Shown: in pieces, positions 45,309 through 52,748 of the stretch
How the letters are laid out: each line of letters begins with the position of its first letter
Position numbering within the stretch: position 1 is the stretch's first letter
NCBI GenBank assembly: GCA_044359565.1
Contig: JBIKLX010000001.1
Coordinates: forward strand, 1-64,000
Source: VFMC01 sp044359565
GTDB taxonomy: Bacteria; Actinomycetota; Acidimicrobiia; Acidimicrobiales; Ilumatobacteraceae
Length of the DNA: 64,000 nucleotides
Reading direction: 5' to 3'
Made by a program: the position numbers and the translations under genes
The notes under the pieces: generated by a model
Told to the model about the DNA's origin: nothing
The model's database searches: none
What the model saw: the letters and a program-made list of their open reading frames with translations, nothing else

Positions 45309-45316
45309 GGGCCGAA

Positions 45317-45322
45317 ACCCTA
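45317..45322 (-). promoter_or_regulatory. -10 box of nitroreductase gene
   Basis: TAGGGT, 8 nt before the ATG at 45308; leaderless arrangement for the nitroreductase-methyltransferase pair. Confidence 0.45.
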
Positions 45323-45376
45323 CTGCTGACGCAATCGACCGTGCGCATGGTGCTCGCCGGATGCGAGACTGCAGCC

Positions 45377-46237
45377 ATGCAGAGCGCGCTCGACGACCTG
45401 ATGGCCCTGCTCGACCTCGAGGTGATCGAGGTGAACCTGTTCCGCGGGCGCTCGCCCGACGAGAACCGCCAGCGGGTGTTCGGTGGCCAGGTAGCGGGCC
45501 AGGCGCTGGTGGCCGCCACCCGCACCGTCGAGAGCGACCGGCTGGTGCATTCGCTGCACGCCTACTTCCTGCGGCCCGGCGACCCGACCACGCCCATCTT
45601 GTACGAGGTCGACCGCATCCGCGACGGCAAGAGCTTCACCACCCGACGCGTGGTGGCCATCCAGCACGGCAAGGCGATCTTCAACCTGCAGGCCAGTTTC
45701 CACGTCGCCGAGGTGGGCCCCGACCACCAGATGTCGATGCCCGACGATGTCCCGCCGCCCGACAGCCTGCCCGACTTCAAGACCCGCATGGCCCCCTACA
45801 AAGAGCAGATGGGCGATTGGTACGACCGCCCACGGCCGATCGACTTGCGTCATGTCGACGGCGATCCGTTCAGCCGGCGGGGCAAGCCCTCGACCAACCA
45901 GAAGGTGTGGATGCGCGCCGACGGCGTCTTGCCCGACGACCCCACCCTGCACGCCTGCATCGTCACCTATGCCAGCGACATGTCGCTGCTCGACACCACC
46001 GTGATGCCGTTCGGCATGAGCTGGGACACCCCTGGCATGCAGATGGCGAGCCTCGACCACGCGATGTGGTTCCACCGCCCGTTCCGCGCCGACGATTGGC
46101 TGTTGTACGACCAGAGCGCCATCTCCACCGGCAGCGCCCGCGGGTTGGCAGGTGGCGCCATCTTCACGATCGACGGCACACTCGCCGTCACGGTGGTGCA
46201 AGAGGGCCTCGTGCGGGTCGGCCAGGGCCGCGCGTGA
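45377..46237 (+). CDS. tesB: Acyl-CoA thioesterase II
   Basis: 286 residues, a double hot-dog thioesterase that hydrolyses acyl-CoA. Hallmarks are RVFGGQVAGQALVAATRTV (about 35-53), SLHAYFLRPGDPTTPILYEV and the RDGKSFTTRRVVAIQ strand. In the second hot-dog are LDHAMWFHRPFRADDWLLYD and SGSARGLAGG-like STGSARGLAGGAIF. Substrate chain length cannot be told. Its stop overlaps the GTG of the sugar dehydrogenase gene (GTGA). Confidence 0.92.
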   Translation: MQSALDDLMALLDLEVIEVNLFRGRSPDENRQRVFGGQVAGQALVAATRTVESDRLVHSLHAYFLRPGDPTTPILYEVDRIRDGKSFTTRRVVAIQHGKAIFNLQASFHVAEVGPDHQMSMPDDVPPPDSLPDFKTRMAPYKEQMGDWYDRPRPIDLRHVDGDPFSRRGKPSTNQKVWMRADGVLPDDPTLHACIVTYASDMSLLDTTVMPFGMSWDTPGMQMASLDHAMWFHRPFRADDWLLYDQSAISTGSARGLAGGAIFTIDGTLAVTVVQEGLVRVGQGRA

Positions 46238-47505
46238 CCCGTCGACACCTGGCGCTGGTGGCCGCAATCGCACTGGTGGCTGCGGCGTGCGGCAGCGAGG
46301 GCGAACCCATCGCCACCGGCCCGGCCGTCACGTTCGCCACCTCGAGCACGGCTGCTCCGACGAGCGGGCCCACCACAGGACCCGTCAGTGCACCGGACAC
46401 CACAGGACCCGCCACCACACCCGTCGCCACCGAGGCACCCACCACGGTGCCGTTGGGCGACCCATCCGTGGGCCTGGCCGCGGTGGGCGCCTTCGACCAA
46501 CCCGTTGATCTCGCCTGGCGGTTCGACGACCCGACGTTGTACGTCGTCGAGCGCACTGGCCGCGTCGTGCCCGTACGTGACGGGGTCGCGGGTGCAGCGG
46601 TGCTCGTCATCACCGACCTCACCGAGGGCCAGGGCGAGCAGGGGTTGCTCGGCCTCACCTTCTCGCCCGACGGCAAAGCGGCCTACGTGAACCACACCGA
46701 CAAGGGCGGTGACACCATCGTCGCCGAGTACGCGGTGGGCGCCGACGGAACCTTCGATCCCGCCAGCCGCCGGGTGCTGCTCACCATCGAGCAGCCGTTC
46801 CCCAACCACAACGGCGGCAACGTCACCATCGGACCCGACGGCATGCTGTACATCGGCATGGGCGACGGTGGCGCAGCCGACGACCCGCAGCGCACCTCGC
46901 TGAACGTGAGCAGCCTGCTGGGCAAGATCCTGCGCATCGACCCGGCCCCCAGCGGCGACCAGCCCTACGGCATTCCGGCCGACAACCCGTTCGTGGGCGT
47001 CGACGGTGCCCGCCCCGAGATCTGGGCGGTGGGGGTGCGCAATCCGTGGCGGTTCTCGTTCGACAGCGCCACGGGCGACCTGTGGATCGCCGATGTGGGC
47101 CAGAACGTGCTCGAGGAGATCGACGTCGCCTGGGCCGCCGACGGAGGCGGACGGGGTATGAACTTCGGCTGGAGCGCCTGGGAGGGCAGCCAGCGCTACA
47201 ACACCGACCAGCCGGCCGACGGTGCCACGCCGCCGATCTACGAGTACGAGCACGGCGATGCCGGCTGTTCGGTCAGCGGCGGCGAGGTGTATCGCGGCGC
47301 CGCCGTCCCGGCACTTGTGGGCTGGTACGTGTTCGCCGACTTCTGCAGCGGCATCGTCACCGGTCTGCGCATCGCCGACCGGGCCGTAGCCTCCTCGCTC
47401 ACCCTGGGCCAGGTGCCGTCGGCAGCAGCGGTGCGCAGCGGACCCGACGGCGAGCTCTACGTCGTGTCGATCGAGGGCCCGGTCAGTCGGCTCGTCCCGA
47501 GCTGA
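46234..47505 (+). CDS. PQQ-dependent sugar dehydrogenase-like lipoprotein
   Basis: 423 residues: lipoprotein signal (LALVAAIALVAAACGS, lipobox Cys near 20), a Thr/Pro-rich linker to about 75, and a soluble glucose dehydrogenase-type beta-propeller (GSDH). VDLAWRFDDPTLYVVERTG, GLLGLTFSPDG, FPNHNGGNVTIGPDGMLYIG (active-site His), GMGDGGAADDPQ, VGVRNPWRFSFD and IADVGQNVLEEIDV are the family blocks. It oxidises an aldose outside the membrane with PQQ or a bound cofactor. The stop region overlaps the converging RNB gene by 23 bp. Confidence 0.88.
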   Translation: MTRRHLALVAAIALVAAACGSEGEPIATGPAVTFATSSTAAPTSGPTTGPVSAPDTTGPATTPVATEAPTTVPLGDPSVGLAAVGAFDQPVDLAWRFDDPTLYVVERTGRVVPVRDGVAGAAVLVITDLTEGQGEQGLLGLTFSPDGKAAYVNHTDKGGDTIVAEYAVGADGTFDPASRRVLLTIEQPFPNHNGGNVTIGPDGMLYIGMGDGGAADDPQRTSLNVSSLLGKILRIDPAPSGDQPYGIPADNPFVGVDGARPEIWAVGVRNPWRFSFDSATGDLWIADVGQNVLEEIDVAWAADGGGRGMNFGWSAWEGSQRYNTDQPADGATPPIYEYEHGDAGCSVSGGEVYRGAAVPALVGWYVFADFCSGIVTGLRIADRAVASSLTLGQVPSAAAVRSGPDGELYVVSIEGPVSRLVPS

Positions 47506-48883
47506 CCCGCTCGAAGCGCACCAGCCGCCGCTCGGGCGACGTCTCGACCAGCCGCACCTGCACGGTGTCGCCCGGCTCCACACCATCGGTGGCCACGCGA
47601 GCGACCACGGCCACGTCGCACAACTGGATGCGCGCGCCGCGCTCGTCGAGGTCGGTGACCACGGCGTCGAACACCTCACCCACCCGCTCCTGCAGCACCA
47701 CGGCCTCGACCAGGTCGAGCACGGTGCGGTCGAGGCGGTTACCGGTGGCGTCGGCGCGTTCCATCACGGCCGGCAGGGCGGCGAATGCCTCCTGCACATC
47801 GTCGGGCACCGGTCGGCCGTTGGCCACGGCCAGCGCGGCCAGCACCACGGCGCGGTCGGCCAGTCGGCGCAGCGGCGCGGTGGCGTGCACGTAGGTGGCG
47901 GCCATGGCTGCGTGCCAGGGCACCTCGCCCTCCTCGTACGGCACGTAGCGAGCTGCGCCACCAGCCCGGCGGATGGCCAGCATGAACGCTGCATGGCGCG
48001 GATCGTCGGCATGCAGCGTGCGCTCGACATCGGCCAACGACGACGACCGCGGCCAGTCGATGCGCAGTGCCCGGGCCGTGTGGCGCAGGCGACGGATGCG
48101 CCGCTCGTCGGGCGCGTCGAGCACCCGGTACAGCCCGGTGCGCGCCTCGTACAGCGCTGCCGCCACGGCAAGGTTGGTGGCCAGCGAGAGCGATGCGTTG
48201 TGCGCCTCCACCGCTGCCTTCGGGCGATAGGCGATTCGGTACCCGCCGTCGGCGCGCACCACCTCCTGCTCGGGTGGCTCGACGCGAGCCGCGCCGCGGC
48301 GTGCATCGCCTTCGGCCATACGGCGCGCGAATTCGGCGAGCTCGACCGGCAGGTCGGCAGCGGCGACCGTCTCGTAACCGAGCTTGGCGCGGCTGTGCAC
48401 CATCGCCCGCTCGACACCGTCGAGTCGCGGGATGCCGGTGTCGTCGAGTCGCACGATGAACACCACCGCGGGCCGCGGCCCGTCGGGCAGCAGGCTCGCT
48501 GCGCCCTCCGACAACTCGGGAGGGTAGAGCGGCGTCTTGCCGTCGGGCGCGTACATCGTGGTGCCCCGCTGCCAGGCCTCACGGTCGAGCAGGTCGCCCG
48601 ACTGCACGAACCAGCCGACGTCGGCAATGGCGTACCGCAGCACGAGGTCGGCGCCGCTGGTCTCGATGCAGAAAGCCTGGTCGAGGTCGGTGGAACGGGC
48701 CGGATCGAGGGTGATGAACGGCAGGTCGGTGCGGTCGATGTGCTCGCTGCCCACTGCGAGATGCCGCGCCCGCGTCGCCGCGGCGAGCACCTCGGCGGGG
48801 AACCGTTCGGGAATGCCCAACTCCAGTCGCAGCCGCGCGATGCCCTCGTCGATCTCGCGTGAGTGCGCCGCCGACGTGAGCAT
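47483..48883 (-). CDS. RNB-domain ribonuclease
   Basis: 466 residues. The RNB catalytic region ITLDPARSTDLDQAFCIE (about 58-75) keeps three of the four active-site aspartates; the fourth is Gln, a form I recall from other actinobacterial RNB proteins. YAIADVGWFVQSGDLLDREA, LYPPELSEGAASLLPDGPR and ATAPLRRLADRAVV follow. The cold-shock and S1 RNA-binding domains of RNase II/R are missing or very short (only about 60 residues after RNB), so it is a compact exoribonuclease. The ATG at 48883 shares a base with the upstream stop (TGATG). A TTG one codon earlier is less likely. Confidence 0.85.
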   Translation of the reverse strand: MLTSAAHSREIDEGIARLRLELGIPERFPAEVLAAATRARHLAVGSEHIDRTDLPFITLDPARSTDLDQAFCIETSGADLVLRYAIADVGWFVQSGDLLDREAWQRGTTMYAPDGKTPLYPPELSEGAASLLPDGPRPAVVFIVRLDDTGIPRLDGVERAMVHSRAKLGYETVAAADLPVELAEFARRMAEGDARRGAARVEPPEQEVVRADGGYRIAYRPKAAVEAHNASLSLATNLAVAAALYEARTGLYRVLDAPDERRIRRLRHTARALRIDWPRSSSLADVERTLHADDPRHAAFMLAIRRAGGAARYVPYEEGEVPWHAAMAATYVHATAPLRRLADRAVVLAALAVANGRPVPDDVQEAFAALPAVMERADATGNRLDRTVLDLVEAVVLQERVGEVFDAVVTDLDERGARIQLCDVAVVARVATDGVEPGDTVQVRLVETSPERRLVRFERVSSGRAD

Positions 48884-49671
48884 CAACGTCCCTCGAACAC
48901 CGGCGGTCGCTTCTCGAGGAACGCCCGCACACCTTCACGGTGGTCGGCGGTGGTGAACAGGTTCGCCAGCGTGGCGCTGACCCACGCACCGAGATCGTGC
49001 CAGTCGGGGTCGACCGCGCGCCGCAGACCGACCTTCAACTGCTGCACCGCCAACGGCGGATTGGCAGCGATGCGGGCAGCGAGGGCGTGGGCGGTGGGCA
49101 GCAGGTCGTCGTGGGCCACCACCCGGCTCACCAGACCCGCAGTGTGGGCGCTTGCAGCGTCGATCACGTCGCCGGTGAACAACAGCTCGGCCGCCCGCTC
49201 GCGGCCCACCAACTGGGCGAGGCGGCCGATGCCGGCGACATCGCTCACCAGCCCGCGCAACACGAACAGTTCGCCGAACTTGGCGCGCTCGCTGGCCACC
49301 CTGATGTCGGCCATCATCGCCAGTTCCATGCCCCAGCCGACGGCAGCACCGTTCACCGCCGCCACGACGGGCAGGTCGCAGTGCAGCAGCGCATCGGCAG
49401 CGGGCGTGAGACGGGGCCTGCGCTCGGCGGTGCTGAGCGGCGCCTTGCCCTCGGCGCCGCCACCCATCACCTGACGCACGTCGTCGCCGCTGCAGAACGC
49501 AGGGTCGGCGCCGGTGACGACGAGGCACCGTGCACCGGTGGCCGGTGCCTCGCGCACCAGCCGTTCGAGGTCGGCGTACATGCTCCAGGTGAGTGCGTTG
49601 CGGGCCTCGGGACGGTTGAGGGTGATGGTGCCGACGTGGTCGTCGCCGAGATGCCACAGGACGTCGCTCAT
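48883..49671 (-). CDS. Enoyl-CoA hydratase/isomerase family protein
   Basis: 262 residues. The crotonase core is VGTITLNRPEARNALTWSMY (about 13-32), FCSGDDVRQVMGG (about 62-74, oxyanion hole) and AAVNGAAVGWGMELAMMADI (about 109-128). FGELFVLRGLVSDVAGIGRL follows. Glu in GWGMELAM and the FGELFV loop are compatible with hydratase or isomerase chemistry; the acyl-CoA is unknown. It has TAGGGT 8 nt before the ATG. It is followed by the RNB nuclease through a TGATG junction. Confidence 0.88.
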   Translation of the reverse strand: MSDVLWHLGDDHVGTITLNRPEARNALTWSMYADLERLVREAPATGARCLVVTGADPAFCSGDDVRQVMGGGAEGKAPLSTAERRPRLTPAADALLHCDLPVVAAVNGAAVGWGMELAMMADIRVASERAKFGELFVLRGLVSDVAGIGRLAQLVGRERAAELLFTGDVIDAASAHTAGLVSRVVAHDDLLPTAHALAARIAANPPLAVQQLKVGLRRAVDPDWHDLGAWVSATLANLFTTADHREGVRAFLEKRPPVFEGR

Positions 49672-49679
49672 GGGCGGCG

Positions 49680-49685
49680 ACCCTA
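49680..49685 (-). promoter_or_regulatory. -10 box of enoyl-CoA hydratase/RNB unit
   Basis: TAGGGT, 8 nt before the ATG at 49671. Its TAG is at the same time the stop codon of the upstream CHAD gene. Confidence 0.45.
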
Positions 49686-50885
49686 GCGGTGATGCCGCTT
49701 CGGTCGCTCCACAGCGCCGCGCCACGCTCGCTTCGCGTCGAGCAGTGGTACGAGAGACTCGGCACAGCGATCTGCTGCGTCGTCGCTGCGGGCAGCGAGC
49801 CACCCCAGGGCGAACCAGGCGTGCGGTTGCTCGCCGACCAGGCGTCGGTACACCCCCTGGGCCACTGCCACGTCGTTCGAGGTGCCCAGTGCCTCCTGCG
49901 CCGGGGTGAGCGCCGCCAGGTACTCGCTCACCCGCTTGCGCTTGAACAGCGGGGCAGCGAGTTCGACGAGATACCGCAGCCGCTTCACCCGCCGGCGCAA
50001 CCGATGGCGCTCGGCGGCTGCGAGATCGCCGAACTGCCTGCCGTGCGTCACCACGTCGTGGTGAAGATGATCGAGACGAACCACCACCGTCGCCACAAGA
50101 CCGTCGCTCTCGTCGGCCGCTTCCTCGGCCGGATCACCGTGCACATACGCAAGCAGATCGAGCAGCAACTCGGTGAACTCCCTGCCGCGCAGCAACTCGA
50201 CTCCATCGACGTCGCCGGCCGCCGGCAGGTCGACCGACGGTGCGCCCGCAGCGGCCAGGTCGTCGGCCCAACGGGCCAGCACCACCTCGCGGTCACGCAC
50301 CGCACCCAGATGGCTGAACACCTCGCCGAGGCGCTCGCCGAACAACGGGTCGACACCGGTGGCCGGTCCGAGCTCGCGCAACACGGTGCGCAACTTGCGG
50401 ATGCCCACCCGCACCTGGTGAACGTGCTCGTGACCGCCACCCGCCGCCACGCCCGAGGCGGCGGCACCGGCATTGCCGACCACCTGCACCAGGCACACAC
50501 GCACCATCTCGCGGGTGGCGGCATCGACCGACATCGCCGCATCGAGGTGGGCCCGTGGCGCGCGCACCAGGGCGGTACCGTCGGCACCGGCGTCGCCGTC
50601 GAACCAGAGGCCATGGCGCACCACCCATCGCCGGGCGAGCGCGATCACAGCACGAGGCGTGCCCCGAACCAGGGTGATGCGCAGCAGCGCTACATCGGCC
50701 CGTCGTTCGCACGACAGGCAGACCACCGCGCCACGAACCCGACTCGTCCGCGTCCGACGCCACACGCCGTCGATCAGATCGGCCTCGGGCTGGTTCCGCC
50801 CCGCCACCTGCCGATCGACCGCATCGACACGTGACGGAGAGATCCGCAGGACGATCTCGAACGAGGCGTCGTGCGGCGCAGCCAT
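49683..50885 (-). CDS. CHAD domain protein with degenerate CYTH-like N-terminus
   Basis: 400 residues. The CHAD domain (about 125-400) shows its histidine/arginine-rich helices: HEHVHQVRVGIRKLRTVLRE, LGAVRDREVVLARWADDLAA, RLDHLHHDVVTHGRQFGDLA and RLRRRVKRLRYLVELAAPLF. CHAD domains bind inorganic polyphosphate. The first 100 residues (EIVLRI... SRVRGAVVCLSCERRADVAL) may be the remains of a CYTH (triphosphate tunnel) domain, because CYTH-CHAD fusions are common, but the EXEXK motif is not visible. It lies 19 bp after mreB on the same strand. Confidence 0.82.
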   Translation of the reverse strand: MAAPHDASFEIVLRISPSRVDAVDRQVAGRNQPEADLIDGVWRRTRTSRVRGAVVCLSCERRADVALLRITLVRGTPRAVIALARRWVVRHGLWFDGDAGADGTALVRAPRAHLDAAMSVDAATREMVRVCLVQVVGNAGAAASGVAAGGGHEHVHQVRVGIRKLRTVLRELGPATGVDPLFGERLGEVFSHLGAVRDREVVLARWADDLAAAGAPSVDLPAAGDVDGVELLRGREFTELLLDLLAYVHGDPAEEAADESDGLVATVVVRLDHLHHDVVTHGRQFGDLAAAERHRLRRRVKRLRYLVELAAPLFKRKRVSEYLAALTPAQEALGTSNDVAVAQGVYRRLVGEQPHAWFALGWLAARSDDAADRCAESLVPLLDAKRAWRGAVERPKRHHR

Positions 50886-50904
50886 CAGAGCGACCGGGCT
50901 GCGT

Positions 50905-51909
50905 TCAGCGACGGGCTCCCATGAACATGCCCTTCAGCGCGTCGTAGTGCTCGATGCAGTGTCCGGCACCGAGCACCACCGCTTCGAGCGGCATGTTCGA
51001 CATCTTCACCGGCACCTGGGTCTCGCGTTCGATGCGTGCGGCCAGGCCGCGCAACAGCCCGCCACCGCCCACGAGGTACATACCGCGCACCAGGAAGTCC
51101 TGCGCCAGTTCGGGCGGCGCCTTGGCCAGGCAGCGCACCACCGACGACACGATGCTGCTGACCACGTCGTCGATCGCGAACCGGATCTCTTCGGGGGTGA
51201 GCACCACCGTCTTCGGCAGGCCGGTCATCAGGTCGCGACCACGCACTTCGGCCTGGTTCTCGTCCTCCATCGGCTCGGCCGAACCGATGGCCATCTTCAC
51301 TTCCTCTGCGGTGCGTTCACCCACGGCGATGCCGTGCTCGCGACGAACGTAGCTCTGGATGGCAGCGTCGATGTCGAAGCTGCCCACGCGCACGGCTTCG
51401 AGTGCGACGATGCCGCCGAGGCTGATGACCGCGGTTTCGCTGGTGCCGCCGCCGATGTCGATGACCATGTTGCCGACCGGTTCGTCGATGGGCAGGTCGG
51501 CGCCGATGGCGGCTGCCATGGGCTGCTCGAGCAGTTGCGCATCGGCGGCACCGGCCCGGCGGGCAGCGTCGGTAACTGCACGCCGCTCGACCTCGGTGAT
51601 GGCCGAGGGAACGCAGATGACCACCTTCGGGCGGGTGAAGCGGCTCACGCCGACGCGCTGTAACAGCAGGCGGATCATCCGCTCGGTGATCTCGAAGTCG
51701 GTGATGGCGCCGCCACGAAGGGGGCGCACGGCGACGATGTAGCCGGGCGTGCGGCCGATCATCTGCCAGGCCTCGCGGCCGGTGGCGAGCACCTCTCCGG
51801 TCTGACGGTTGAGGGCGATGACCGAGGGCTCGTTCAGCACGATGCCCTTGCCCTTCATGTAGACGAGCGTGTTGGCGGTGCCGAGGTCGATGGCGAGGTC
51901 GCGGGCCAT
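50905..51909 (-). CDS. mreB: MreB/Mbl-like actin homologue
   Basis: 334 residues. Rod-shape cytoskeletal ATPase: DLAIDLGTANTLVYMKGKGI (phosphate-1, about 4-23), VLNEPSVIALNRQTG, RPLRGGAITDFEITERMIR, VCVPSAITEVERRAVTDAAR-type segment, AAAIGADLPIDEP, MVIDIGGGTSETAVISLGGI (phosphate-2) and MYLVGGGGLLRGLAARIERE (adenosine motif). It directs lateral wall synthesis on the inner membrane face. mreC and mreD are not adjacent. It overlaps the stop of the small membrane protein gene (ATGA). Confidence 0.95.
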   Translation of the reverse strand: MARDLAIDLGTANTLVYMKGKGIVLNEPSVIALNRQTGEVLATGREAWQMIGRTPGYIVAVRPLRGGAITDFEITERMIRLLLQRVGVSRFTRPKVVICVPSAITEVERRAVTDAARRAGAADAQLLEQPMAAAIGADLPIDEPVGNMVIDIGGGTSETAVISLGGIVALEAVRVGSFDIDAAIQSYVRREHGIAVGERTAEEVKMAIGSAEPMEDENQAEVRGRDLMTGLPKTVVLTPEEIRFAIDDVVSSIVSSVVRCLAKAPPELAQDFLVRGMYLVGGGGLLRGLAARIERETQVPVKMSNMPLEAVVLGAGHCIEHYDALKGMFMGARR

Positions 51910-52094
51910 CAGTTGCGTTCCTGCTCGTGCCGGCGGGCCCGGTCCATCACGTCGCGGCGCGCCTCGGGCGACAGCGCGTCGATGTGGCGGCGGAACGTGG
52001 CCATGCCTTCATCCTGACGCGGACGACGACTGAGTCCCAACAGCAGCCCCGCACCAATGACGAGCAGCACCACAACGACGATGCCCACGATCAC
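51909..52094 (-). CDS. Small single-span membrane protein between moaE and mreB
   Basis: 61 residues starting at GTG 52094, which overlaps the moaE stop (GTGA). One membrane span (IVGIVVVVLLVIGAGLLLGL, about 2-21) is followed by a basic, helical tail (SRRPRQDEGMATFRRHIDAL, SPEARRDVMDRARRHEQERN). I do not recognise it. Being co-translated with mreB, it could be a membrane adaptor for the cytoskeleton; this is inference. Short enough to be missed by automatic annotation. Confidence 0.75.
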   Translation of the reverse strand: MIVGIVVVVLLVIGAGLLLGLSRRPRQDEGMATFRRHIDALSPEARRDVMDRARRHEQERN

Positions 52095-52660
52095 GAGGCG
52101 GTGCTCGACGCTGAGGCCGCCGGAGCTGAGGTGGCCGGCGCTGAGGGCGCCGTGGGCACGGTGGCGGGGTCGACCAGGTCGTGGGCACCGGTGCCCCAAC
52201 CCGATCCGGCGCCCTGATGGCCGCCCGCCCAAGTCTCGTGCTTCCAGATGGGCGTGCCGGCTTTCAGCGCATCGATGGCGTAGCGCGCAGCTTCGAAGGC
52301 TTCGGGCCGGTGCGGCGCGCTGACGACCGCGATGACCGAGCTCTCGCCCAGTTCGAGCTGGCCGGTGCGGTGCAACAGCGCGACGCGGCCGGTGTGTGGC
52401 CAGCGGTGACGCACCTCTGCGGCGATGGCCTCGAACGAGGCGACGGCCTGCTCGGTGTAGGCCTCGTACACCAGATGCTGCACGTCGTCGCGCAGCACGC
52501 CCGTCTCGTCGACCGCGTGGTCGCGCACGGTGCCGCTGAACAGCACCACGGCACCGCAGCGGGGCACGACGGCCCACTCGTACGCTGCGCCCACCGGCAG
52601 CGGTTCGGCGGTGAGCCCGACCCAGGTGTCGGCGTGGTCGGGAGGAGTCACGACCTGCAT
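52091..52660 (-). CDS. moaE: Molybdopterin synthase catalytic subunit MoaE
   Basis: 189 residues (186 from GTG 52651). MoaE, with MoaD, turns cyclic pyranopterin monophosphate into molybdopterin. Hallmarks are AVVLFSGTVRDHAVDE (about 37-52), LVYEAYTEQAVASFEAI, ALLHRTGQLELGESSVIAVV and the catalytic-Lys region RYAIDALKAGTPIWKHETW (about 125-143). A 35-residue Ala/Thr/Pro-rich tail follows. The promoter-like TACGAT overlaps the ATG and sits 7 nt before an in-frame GTG at 52651, which may be the real start. No moaD is adjacent. Confidence 0.9.
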   Translation of the reverse strand: MQVVTPPDHADTWVGLTAEPLPVGAAYEWAVVPRCGAVVLFSGTVRDHAVDETGVLRDDVQHLVYEAYTEQAVASFEAIAAEVRHRWPHTGRVALLHRTGQLELGESSVIAVVSAPHRPEAFEAARYAIDALKAGTPIWKHETWAGGHQGAGSGWGTGAHDLVDPATVPTAPSAPATSAPAASASSTAS

Positions 52661-52664
52661 CGTA
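52659..52664 (-). promoter_or_regulatory. -10 box of moaE-mreB unit
   Basis: TACGAT overlaps the annotated ATG (52660) and is 7 nt upstream of GTG 52651. By the spacing seen at other genes here, transcription would begin after the ATG, favouring the GTG. Confidence 0.4.
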
Positions 52665-52678
52665 GCCGCCAGTCGTCA

Positions 52679-52706
52679 CGACCGGGGAGGGGCGACCGGG
52701 GAGGGG
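52679..52706. repeat. 14-bp tandem duplication between moaE and the PDZ gene
   Basis: CGACCGGGGAGGGG occurs twice in direct succession in the 88-bp divergent region between moaE and the HtrA-like gene. Confidence 0.75.
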
Positions 52707-52733
52707 CGACCTCCCTTCGGCGAGGGCCATGAC

Positions 52734-52739
52734 TACTCT
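52734..52739 (+). promoter_or_regulatory. -10 box of HtrA-like gene
   Basis: TACTCT, 9 nt before the GTG at 52749. It supports this start over longer upstream in-frame alternatives. Confidence 0.4.
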
Positions 52740-52748
52740 CGCGCCTTC

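Noticed and set aside
48680..48720. RNB nuclease as inactive because the fourth Asp is Gln
   Set aside because: The DPxxSTDLDQA form appears common in actinobacterial RNB proteins, and the other three Asp are present.
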